A stretch of 28,007 bases of DNA from a virus. This document shows, one piece after another, positions 1 to 8,600 of this stretch. The notes under the pieces are model-generated. The model made no database searches. It saw only the letters and a program-made list of their open reading frames with translations, and was not told where the DNA came from. Positions within the stretch are counted from its first letter, which is position 1. The number at the start of each line of letters is the position of its first letter. The translations under genes were made by a program, and so were the position numbers. The stretch is taken from IMG/VR virus record IMGVR_UViG_3300044617_000246, positions 1 to 28,007 of that record; one strand, given 5' to 3'.

Positions 1-999
1 ATTTCCAGAAGTTGGTGTAACAATAATACCAATCTTGTTAATGTTTGTTTTGTCTGGAGAGTTAACTGCTCCTGCAAAAACTGTGCTCATTAAAATATTT
101 GGAACAATTTTATATCCTAATCCTGGCTGAGGGGTAATTGTTACTTCATAATACTTGGTTGACTCACTGTAGAATCTAATCTTAATGCTATCAACATCTG
201 CTTCTGGCTTATCATATGCAAATGTAAGAGAGTCATTTACGCTATATCCAGAAAAATCAATTGGGTTAACATCTTGAGTATATTCCATTGCAGATGTTCC
301 ATCTGACTCTAGAACAATTACATTGTCACCAATTTTTTGTCCAGTTGTTGCTACTGGAGGATGATCGTCATTTTCATCTGTCCAGTCAAATGCATCATTA
401 AAATCAGCAAGGAACTTGCTGTCAAAGTTATTTACTGAGCTTCTAGATGATGGATATAATGCAATTTCTGAAATTGTTGCAGATACATCTTGTGGGAGTG
501 TTGTCTTATATACTACAGAATATGTTGTATTTGCTCCAGATGTTTGAATATCTGTGCTTGCTAACTGAATAGGAAGTCTATAGAATTCAAATCCTAGTCT
601 TGTATCTCCGTCTGTTGCTTTTTTGAATGCCCGTCCAGATGTTGATCCAGATACCGCCGTTCCAGTTGCAGCATTAGTTACGGTAAATTGGGTAGTTGAT
701 GCAGAGGCGACAGTTACGTTTGTCAAATTAAATGCAGATGTTGAGAGTCCATAAATACTTACAATATCTCCTGCAGACAAATAGTTATTTGCTGTATATG
801 TAACTGTACCTGCTGACGCAGATGCCGCTGTCACTAAAGCCTCTTTACGATCTACTCCAAAAGCCATGTCCTTGTTTGCGTCTGCTATATTGCCAGCAAT
901 AAAATTAGTTAAGAATCTTTTACCAAACTTGGTAATAACATTGGATGAGCGATAAATTTCTTTACCCTCTTGATAGAATACATAGGTTCCTTTAATCAT
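1..999 (-). CDS. Minor tail protein, C-terminus cut by window edge
   Basis: An open frame starts at the ATG at 999 and stays open for all 333 codons to the left edge, so the stop and C-terminus are missing. It begins MIKGTYVFYQEGKEIYRSSN and continues with a KFGKRFLTNFIAGN segment, a style of N-terminus I associate with phage minor tail proteins. Residues about 55-115 look like a small beta-sandwich repeat (SAGDIVSIYG, then TVASASTTQFTVTNA), a pattern common in phage tail and fibre proteins. Residues about 200-333 are rich in aromatic, Thr and Asp residues and resemble a carbohydrate-binding jelly roll, but I cannot name the family. The start overlaps the upstream stop codon (ATGA), so translation is probably coupled. 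The likely role is a distal tail or tail-tip component. Confidence is high for coding and moderate for function. Confidence 0.8.
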   Translation of the reverse strand, partial: MIKGTYVFYQEGKEIYRSSNVITKFGKRFLTNFIAGNIADANKDMAFGVDRKEALVTAASASAGTVTYTANNYLSAGDIVSIYGLSTSAFNLTNVTVASASTTQFTVTNAATGTAVSGSTSGRAFKKATDGDTRLGFEFYRLPIQLASTDIQTSGANTTYSVVYKTTLPQDVSATISEIALYPSSRSSVNNFDSKFLADFNDAFDWTDENDDHPPVATTGQKIGDNVIVLESDGTSAMEYTQDVNPIDFSGYSVNDSLTFAYDKPEADVDSIKIRFYSESTKYYEVTITPQPGLGYKIVPNILMSTVFAGAVNSPDKTNINKIGIIVTPTSGN

Positions 1000-1430
1000 A
1001 GCTTTTCGGAAGGATTATAAATCCTTGCGTCTACCCCCTCAATGTTTATTTTATCTTTACTTGTGTTTGTTACCTTGATAACTAGCTTTGCCTTTTCTAC
1101 TTTTGTGACTGGATCATAATATTTAGTTGAACTAAATAATTCAATGTCTGTCAGATTAGGTACATCTGGCAATTCAATTGCAACAATCTCTGCTTTATTT
1201 TCTAAAGCTGAATTTATTGTACCAGTAGCCGTACCTATACCAGAAACAAGAGAGCTTGAAAATGGTGATCCTGGACCAAACTTAAGGTATCTTACGTTGC
1301 CGCCATCTTTAACTATAAATTGAAGTGGATCATAAAAAGAAATAAATTCATCATCTGTTGTAACGACAACTGGGGCTCCACGAACAATGGAAGCCTTTGG
1401 AACTCTAGATGATTTTTTTTCTATACCCAT
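996..1430 (-). CDS. Small minor tail protein (hypothetical)
   Basis: This small protein has a basic N-terminus (MGIEKKSSRVPKASIVRG) followed by beta-rich sequence with a central Gly/Ser stretch (PGSPFSSSLVSGIGTATG). I do not recognise a family. Its place among tail-tip genes suggests a structural or accessory tail protein. Two starts are possible. A TTG at 1454 directly abuts the previous stop codon (TAGTTG) but has no Shine-Dalgarno. The ATG at 1430 gives 144 residues and lies six bases after a perfect TATAAT, so I prefer it as a leaderless start; the TTG start would add eight residues. The stop overlaps the next start (ATGA). Confidence 0.65.
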   Translation of the reverse strand: MGIEKKSSRVPKASIVRGAPVVVTTDDEFISFYDPLQFIVKDGGNVRYLKFGPGSPFSSSLVSGIGTATGTINSALENKAEIVAIELPDVPNLTDIELFSSTKYYDPVTKVEKAKLVIKVTNTSKDKINIEGVDARIYNPSEKL

Positions 1431-1442
1431 TTTTTTATTATA
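1431..1442 (-). promoter_or_regulatory. Candidate leaderless promoter (-10 TATAAT)
   Basis: On the minus strand TATAAT (1437-1442) is followed by six A residues and then the ATG at 1430. No Shine-Dalgarno precedes that ATG. No good -35 box lies 16-18 bases upstream. The same TATAAT-N6-ATG arrangement, preceded by GG, occurs before the collagen-like gene at 26264. It lies inside the longer TTG-started version of the frame. Confidence 0.4.
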
Positions 1443-1454
1443 CCATTTGGTCAA

Positions 1455-3185
1455 CTATAAAGTTCGACAAGTAATGGATGTCTCCAATCCGTTGCTATAT
1501 CTATGAGATACGCTTGTAACAATTAGTTTTTCTGTTCCTGCAAATCCTTGGTATGTATATTTAACTGTAACTATATCTCCGACTGAAATTAAAGGGTTTC
1601 CAAAAATTTCCATGGATACCACCCTGCCTCTATTTACAACAGTATCTTTAATCCAATTAGCTAATGACTTAACATCACTTAAATTTTGCAACCATCTTGA
1701 CTCAAATTGTACTGGCTCTTTAGAGGTATAATCAGAAACCTCTTCTGTAGTATATTCTAGATCTCCAGACATTCCAAGCGTGTTACCAAACACATAGAAG
1801 TAGGAAGTCTCATTATCTGAAATAGGAATTGTTGTTGATGTATTATTTAGTAAATATGCCTCAGCAGAAAAATTTGAAACCTTTGATGCCAATATCTTGG
1901 CATATGGATTTCCGCCTGTTGTCCATTTTACTGGGAATGTAGGTCGGCTGTCAAACTTAACCTTTGCTACAGCAATTTCTCTAACAACGGTACCAAACTC
2001 GTCTACCATTGATTCTTTATTTGTGTACTCATCTTCTTCTAAAAGGGAATTATATATGTTTTCACCGAAGGCTACGTCGATTACATCGTTTGAAAATTGT
2101 CCTTCATAAAAGTTTGTTTTATATGTTGTGTCATCATATCTTTGCTTATCAATGTCTGTGCCATAAACATAATCAAATGCCGCTGTACCTCTGGTGCATA
2201 GTAGAGCAACTCGCTTTGTGGGGTGAATAATTTCATCTAATCCTGATCCAGTTGTTGTATCTGTAGCCATAATCTTAAATCCATTTACATATGCAATTAT
2301 AGTAACTGTTAGATCTTTAACCCTTACCTTAACATCTATTGAATATGATGTTGCTCCATATACCCCGCCAAATGTTGTGGTTGTGCTTTTTTGTGAATCC
2401 GCCAACACCTTTAGCTTTGTTCCGTTTGTTTTAATAATTCTAATTGATTTTCTATCTTGAGATGAAGCTAGGCTGGTTGACTCAACTACAACAAAGTATC
2501 CAGATGTGGCCTCTGTATTAACAAAAAATCCTAGTCCAGCTCCTGGAGTTGACTCTTTAATTGATTCCATGAATACCGTTGTACCAAAAGAAAAGTATGA
2601 CTCTGCATTTTTTCTCATAGCCTGATCTACCGAATATGTGCCAGTTAATATTTGTGTTGTCTGTGTTGGAAGAGTGATAGCGTTAAACTCTCTACTTGAA
2701 ACGGCAAACTGGTCTTTAACCTTAGTGTTATTTGTAATAGTTAGGTAAGACTTTCCTTTTCCTATATTTTTAGGGTCTAATGCTGTACCTATAACTTTTC
2801 CATTAAACGTGGTAGATGCCAATTCAATTTCAGTTGTCAGCTTATTGCCATAGGCCGCACTTCTTTTTGCCTGAACACTAAATTTATATCTTCTTTCAGA
2901 AGTTAAAGAGCCAACAGTAAACAAAATTTGATCTGAGCTATTTGTAATAGTTTCAGTTATAACCGTAGCTGATCCGTCATTTGATCCATTGGCTAGCAAT
3001 CTTTGTACTGTAATCTCAACACTTGTTGGCTCAACACTTGCTTGAAGTTTTGAAAAAGTTATTTGTACTTCTGTGCCGCTTGTTTGATTAACTACAAGTT
3101 CTGATATTGTTAAAGAAACAGAAGCACCTACTGGAGATTCAGAATCATCTTTATATTGATAGTCTACATCATATGCTCCTGGCAT
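1455..3185 (-). CDS. Minor tail protein with FN3-like and jelly-roll domains
   Basis: This is a 576-residue tail-tip protein. Residues about 20-125 read as a fibronectin-III-like sandwich (ERRYKFSVQAKRSA near its end). Residues about 135-340 look like a concanavalin/LamG-type jelly roll (GLGFFVNTEATSGYFVVVES, then a VTIIAYVNGFKI strand). The C-terminal 100 residues (LISVGDIVTVKYTYQGFAGT, then a TSVSHRY segment) resemble the end of siphovirus tail-hub or tail-spike proteins, in which a small beta domain follows a helix. It probably sits at the tail tip and binds host surface polymers. A good Shine-Dalgarno (AGGAGG) lies nine bases before the ATG, and the start overlaps the previous stop (TAATG). 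Confidence 0.75.
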   Translation of the reverse strand: MPGAYDVDYQYKDDSESPVGASVSLTISELVVNQTSGTEVQITFSKLQASVEPTSVEITVQRLLANGSNDGSATVITETITNSSDQILFTVGSLTSERRYKFSVQAKRSAAYGNKLTTEIELASTTFNGKVIGTALDPKNIGKGKSYLTITNNTKVKDQFAVSSREFNAITLPTQTTQILTGTYSVDQAMRKNAESYFSFGTTVFMESIKESTPGAGLGFFVNTEATSGYFVVVESTSLASSQDRKSIRIIKTNGTKLKVLADSQKSTTTTFGGVYGATSYSIDVKVRVKDLTVTIIAYVNGFKIMATDTTTGSGLDEIIHPTKRVALLCTRGTAAFDYVYGTDIDKQRYDDTTYKTNFYEGQFSNDVIDVAFGENIYNSLLEEDEYTNKESMVDEFGTVVREIAVAKVKFDSRPTFPVKWTTGGNPYAKILASKVSNFSAEAYLLNNTSTTIPISDNETSYFYVFGNTLGMSGDLEYTTEEVSDYTSKEPVQFESRWLQNLSDVKSLANWIKDTVVNRGRVVSMEIFGNPLISVGDIVTVKYTYQGFAGTEKLIVTSVSHRYSNGLETSITCRTL

Positions 3186-5218
3186 TATTTAGATCCTCCT
3201 GTAGTCCACGTTATAGTTCTTCCAGTCCACTGGCTGAGAGCATCTGTTGCTGTAGCACTATGGAATGCTGCGGTTGTTCCAAGTGCCGCTCTTGACTTTA
3301 CTCTAATTCTGTTTGTAGGCTTAAAGTATGCAGTCTCTGGTCTTAAAGGATCTTGAAATCCTGGCTTTGAAAGATATCTATACTTGCTAACATCTGATTG
3401 AGACTCTATCCAAACTGGAATCCAGGTTGGAGTAGAACTTGAATCTTCTTTTGCAACATACTGATATTGCAAAGCATCGAACTCAAATATTTCTGAGTCA
3501 ATAAGTAAGAATCCATTAAAATTAAAAATTGATTGGTATTGACTGTAGTTGTCAATGGTTCTAGTTTCAATTTGTAATCCTGGATAAGTGCTAGCATTAG
3601 TAAGATTATTTAAATCTGAAACTGTTGCCGCTTCTGCAATTGGATACTTTAATCCTCCAGCAGATAAAAATGTTGTTGGCGATTCCCAGAGAGGTCCAGA
3701 ACTTTGAATGTAATTAGATTTCAATGGAGTCTTCCAGATTACCTTAACCTGGTTACCTGAAGCAATCTCATCTTGATTAAAAGAAATTATATTAGGCAAG
3801 GCTGATCCTTCTGCTTCGCTATAAAAAGACCATGTAGAAGATCTTGTTGAATCATATATATAGTCTCTGCTATAAAATTGCAATATTCCTTCATCATCAA
3901 ATAAGGCATTCATCTGTATGTCTCTACATAGTTCTTGAATTGATTCCCATACTGTTTTATTGTCTTCCGTCCACCAATAGTTAATGAGGGGGACTGATGT
4001 ATCTGGTGATTTTAAATTAAAATTATAATCAACAAATCCTACTGAGTCTAATAATCTTCTTAAAATTGCAGTAACTGGATACTCTTCGCACAAAATGTCT
4101 GGGCAAAATGTTTCCATTAAATACTTTGCCCCATCTAGTGCAACTACTCTTGTATCTCCATACTCAGAAATTGACCAGTTATCTACATAATAAATTCCTT
4201 GCTCAACTTTATCATACTTATCAGATCCAGACGTTATTGCTCCATTTGAATGAAATACTTTAATATGAGGTTTTAATTCTGCGTACTTTGCCATATAAAT
4301 TTTATCAGTATCAAATGAGCTTGATGCTCTGTTATAAGCAATTGTTTGTAATGCCGTCTGATTTGGCTTAGATAAATTCATATCTATATTATTAGCGGTT
4401 ACTATTCCAACTGGCAAAATGTCTGATGGATCTGAAGATGATTCTTTATCAATATCTATAGAAACAATGTCTTCAGAAATATCCTTTATCCATCTAGCAG
4501 AAACTTCAATGATTGCTATCATCTTGCCGTTTCCAGGATTTGTTCCCTGTACTCTAATTGATTTAATAGATTGTGGTGTTGCATATGTAACTGGCTCTGT
4601 CGGTGCCGTCGCAGACCAAGATGTGCCGTTATAGTATAGGGTTACCAATCCACTTGCGGGTGTGCTTGTAGGGCCAATCGCCTGGGTTGAATTATCTGAC
4701 TTTGTTACAGTAATAGTATATGTAGTTGGAAGTTGATTATACTTGTCAAACTTAACTATGATCTTATTTGCTACAGCATTTTTATTTCCAGTTATTTCTG
4801 TTGCTTGTTTATAAGTTACAGTTAGGTCTGCAGGATCATCTTTAGGGGCCACCCAATATTTATATGTCGTTGTCACTCCAGGATAGTAAACCCTAGGTTG
4901 AGAGTTTGGATACTGTAAAGTCCTAAATGCGGAAAATGGTGTTGTGTCATTAGGGAGGGCTACAAAGTATTTAATTCCAGGACCAGATGGTCTAAATGGC
5001 TTAATGACTGAGTCTACGGGGAAAAGCTTTTTAAAAGGATTTACCTTAATAGGTGTCGTTGAAGGATAAGAAATACCAGAAATATAATCTTCCTTTGTGG
5101 CTGTAGTTGTTGCTGAAATTCCATCAATAAGAGAATTCATATTATATTCTATGGTACAGCCAATACCAGTTCTTACTGTTGTATTGTTGTAAAATACATT
5201 TTCAAGATTGGTAGGCAA
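3185..5218 (-). CDS. Minor tail protein, tail-hub-like
   Basis: This 677-residue protein is encoded just after the distal tail protein. Residues about 410-455 (DNKTVWESIQELCRDIQMNA, then LFDDEGILQFYSRD) match the pattern of tail hub proteins of the gp27/gpD type, where an aromatic-led helix is followed by a D-E-x-G-x-L strand. The N-terminal 300 residues hold beta-rich, Thr/Pro-rich segments, including a probable inserted Ig-like domain (YTITVTKSDNSTQ to TLYYNGTSWSA). The start is TTG at 5218, supported by GAGG seven bases upstream, where the Shine-Dalgarno overlaps the end of the preceding gene. The stop overlaps the next ATG. The likely role is a central tail-tip or hub component. The hub assignment is inferred from context and weak motifs. 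Confidence 0.7.
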   Translation of the reverse strand: MPTNLENVFYNNTTVRTGIGCTIEYNMNSLIDGISATTTATKEDYISGISYPSTTPIKVNPFKKLFPVDSVIKPFRPSGPGIKYFVALPNDTTPFSAFRTLQYPNSQPRVYYPGVTTTYKYWVAPKDDPADLTVTYKQATEITGNKNAVANKIIVKFDKYNQLPTTYTITVTKSDNSTQAIGPTSTPASGLVTLYYNGTSWSATAPTEPVTYATPQSIKSIRVQGTNPGNGKMIAIIEVSARWIKDISEDIVSIDIDKESSSDPSDILPVGIVTANNIDMNLSKPNQTALQTIAYNRASSSFDTDKIYMAKYAELKPHIKVFHSNGAITSGSDKYDKVEQGIYYVDNWSISEYGDTRVVALDGAKYLMETFCPDILCEEYPVTAILRRLLDSVGFVDYNFNLKSPDTSVPLINYWWTEDNKTVWESIQELCRDIQMNALFDDEGILQFYSRDYIYDSTRSSTWSFYSEAEGSALPNIISFNQDEIASGNQVKVIWKTPLKSNYIQSSGPLWESPTTFLSAGGLKYPIAEAATVSDLNNLTNASTYPGLQIETRTIDNYSQYQSIFNFNGFLLIDSEIFEFDALQYQYVAKEDSSSTPTWIPVWIESQSDVSKYRYLSKPGFQDPLRPETAYFKPTNRIRVKSRAALGTTAAFHSATATDALSQWTGRTITWTTGGSK

Positions 5219-5220
5219 GA

Positions 5221-5694
5221 TTAAACCTCTTCCATTGAAAGAGATACATTCCAGTGTGCTTGGATTCCACGCTTGACTAAATCAAAAGAGCAGTCTGTAA
5301 ATGAAACTGTAAAAGATTCATATCCAGAAACTACTTGACTTGAGCCATCTTTTGCATAATTAAGACGTATGTCAAAAGTTCCCTGTCCAAGAGTACTGTA
5401 ATAAAATGTTCTTAAATCCTCTGCTCCCCAGTATCCATCAACTGTTGCAGTTCTAAATGATGGAACTAGCTCCCATGAAATGTCAAACCTTGCTTTGTCT
5501 GCTACAAAGAACTTTCTGAGCTTTCCGTTTGCCATTCTGTTTGATTGTTCAATTCTAATATTATTTACTGTTATAGGGGAACGATTGTGATCTGTTACTG
5601 TATTCCATTTCGCTGATCCATTTCCGCCGTTGGCGGTAGCATCAACTCCATAAATTTGTAGAAGGGCGCCTTTAGGTAATGTTAATGCTGGCAT
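5221..5694 (-). CDS. Distal tail protein-like
   Basis: This 157-residue all-beta protein sits directly after the tape measure gene, the usual place of the distal tail (Dit-like) or second tube-like protein that closes the tail tube and holds the tip. Sequence features include an N-terminal LPKGALLQIYGVDA strand, a FFVADKARFDISWELVPSFR stretch and a C-terminal FTDCSFDLVKRGIQAHWNVS strand, all typical of tube or Dit beta-sandwiches. The start overlaps the tape measure stop by one base, and GGGAG upstream is a usable Shine-Dalgarno. Identification rests on position and fold-like pattern. Confidence 0.65.
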   Translation of the reverse strand: MPALTLPKGALLQIYGVDATANGGNGSAKWNTVTDHNRSPITVNNIRIEQSNRMANGKLRKFFVADKARFDISWELVPSFRTATVDGYWGAEDLRTFYYSTLGQGTFDIRLNYAKDGSSQVVSGYESFTVSFTDCSFDLVKRGIQAHWNVSLSMEEV

Positions 5695-8600
5695 TAATAA
5701 TTTCTCCCTCTTCCAATTGTTGCTTCACGCATTCTCATCTTTCTTTCAATAGCATTTGCTACATCATCTGGAGATAAGTCTGTTCCATTAAGTGTAACGT
5801 TAATATTATACAGGGAGTTAGATGAATTAGCTAGACCTCCAGCATTATATTTTACTCTTCCGCCCATTGAATATGCTGGGATATTATAAACTGGTCCACC
5901 CATTGCCATCTTGTTAATTCTATCAAGCATCGGTATTCCTGCTGCTTGAACAGACTTAGCATTAATTACATACTCTCCATTTGAAAGCATAGCAGGAATT
6001 GAATCTGATGTGCCATTACCTGCTCCACTAATATATCCACCCATTGCCATCTTAGCTCTTTTTCCGAGTGTATTAGTATTTACATTAAATTCGTATGGAA
6101 CTCCTACTGAATCTACCGCATAGGTTTTACCGTTATATTTAAATAACTTATAGTTTGCTCCTGAAGGACTATTGTATTGTGATTGAGATAGACTTCCTTG
6201 CTTAACAGCATCTTTAAATGTAGGTGCCTTAACTGTAGGTGTATTTCCACCAAATTTTCCTTTATCTCCAATGGTTGGAACAATCTCTTTAAAGTCTCTA
6301 ACTGCTTGTATAAACAAATCTACCGCTGCTGCGAAGGTTCCGTCTGCTTTTGCTGTAGTAGTTGCCTTAGAGCCTAGCTCGTTCATCATGGCCTGATAGG
6401 GATTTATTTCTCTTATTTCTCTACCATCGTATGCTTTTCTTCCAGTGAAATCTTTAATCATTTTATCTGCAGCTTTTTTCTGCTCTCCGCCAGCCTCTTG
6501 CGCCTTGGCTAAAACGTCCATTATCTGTTTAACTCCCTTATTAGGGCTTCCAGCAAATTTAGCTGCAATGTTAGCAACACTTGTCATTAGTGTATCTAGC
6601 TCTGCAGATTGTGCAGCTGTGTCTGTAGATCTTTTTGCTGTATCTGCAACTGACTTTTGCAGTGCATCCTTTTTATCTTGAAGTGCTTGAATTTCATCCT
6701 CAAGTATTTTTCGGTCCGCATCTGCTTTTTCGTTAATAGAATTTCTAGCAAGCTCACGTTCTCTATCTGACCTTAGCTTCTGAATGTTTAATTGCTCTGA
6801 TGCAGCCTGTGCCATATTACCAGAAGCCAAGGCTTCTTGATATTTAATTTGTGCTTGCTTGATTGATGTTTCAAAATCCTGAGATCTTTCTTGAATCTCT
6901 AATATAGCTAACCTTTTTTTGCGCTCTTCTTCTAATTTATCAATAAGTTTTTGTTTATTTTTTATTGCTTGATCATAATAAGATGCATCTATTTTTTGTG
7001 CATTACTAGAAGCTTTTGCTGCATCCAATGCTGCTTTCTTTGCTGCAGCTGCAGCTTTACCAATCGCCGTTTCTCCAACAACATCTTTGGCTGCACTTTG
7101 AAGGGCTTCAAATCCTGAAGCTGCGGCAATAGCAGAGTCTCCAGACATAGCCCCAATATCTATGACATCAGACAGTCCAGAAAGATATAATCTATATTTA
7201 GCAAAAACGCTAAGTATGCTTTCTGAATTGCTTAGCATTGAGCCTAACACAAGGTCCTGCTTTTTTAATTCTTGAAGATTTTCTTTATCTATCTTCTGTG
7301 TAGCAGATTTAATATTTTTAATTTCGCCTATAGTCTTTTTAAAGGCATCTGCTTCTGTAATCATATTCCCATCAACCTTTGTTCCCACCAAAGAATCCAT
7401 GTATGAATTGAGGTTGTTTAAAACAGCATCTAATCCTGTAGCAAACTCTTCAACATTAAACAATGACTTATCAGAAACTACTTTGCCTAGCATCTTTACA
7501 GATGTTGTCGCAGCAGACGCTCTATCTTTTATTTCTTTAAATCCAGTACTTGTTATTGCAGACAATGCCTGTGAAGATTTATTGGATGCACTAACTAAAG
7601 TAAATATCTTGTTTGTTGCATCTTGAACGCTCATTCCAAGCGAGACATACTGAGCCTTCATAGAAACTGCTAAATCATTTACTCTAGCAGAATCAACATT
7701 ATTAAATAGATCTACTGTATCTTTAGCGTTTTCCTTAGCATCTTTAATTCCTTCTTTTAATTGTGTAATTGTTAAATTAAGCCCTGGAACTCCAGATGAT
7801 GTCATAGATTGATAATTAGATTCAGCTCTAGCTTTAGTTAACTCTAGCTCTTCTCTAACTGCTTTAATTCTTTCAGATACAGATGTATAACTTATACCTA
7901 CCTCTGCAAGCTGATCTTTTGTCCCGCCGAACATTGCACGATTAACTTCTCCAGCATTCTCTGCATCTCTTCTAAATTTATTTACTAACATTACTGCTGC
8001 TGTAAGTCCACCAATTACTGCACCAGGAATTGTTAATCTTCCTAGTATGCCTGCAACCTTTGTAACAGAAGGAATAAGTCCTCCGAAGCCCTTAAGTGCT
8101 GTCATCATTGGAAGAATATTTGATGCCATCATAATTGCCATTCCAGCATTTCCGCCAACCATTTGACCAGCAATTCCGCCTGCCATTCCAAGACCCATCT
8201 GTGCGCCAAAGCCCATTTGCTTGCCAGCCATGCTAGAAGCTATACCCTTGCCATATGGATTTCTTAATCCTGCTGTGAAAGCTCCTACTGCACCACCTTC
8301 TTGGTAGCCTGGAATAATTCCGCCTGAGTTTCTAGGAACAAATATCTCTGGTCCGTTCTCTCCAACAAGATAAGGTCTTCCGCTATTTACTGGACCACCC
8401 ATTGCACGAGCACCATCAACAACTGTTTCTAATTGTAATTTTCCACCTGAAAATCCAACAACTTTAAACTTTCCACCAAAAATAGATTCATGCTCTGATC
8501 TATAGTTGTTTGTTGTTAATTTTTGACCGAATGGGGGTGCAAATTTTACATCAGGGAAAATTTCAGAAGCTGGAACAACATTTCTATTTTTTACATTTGC

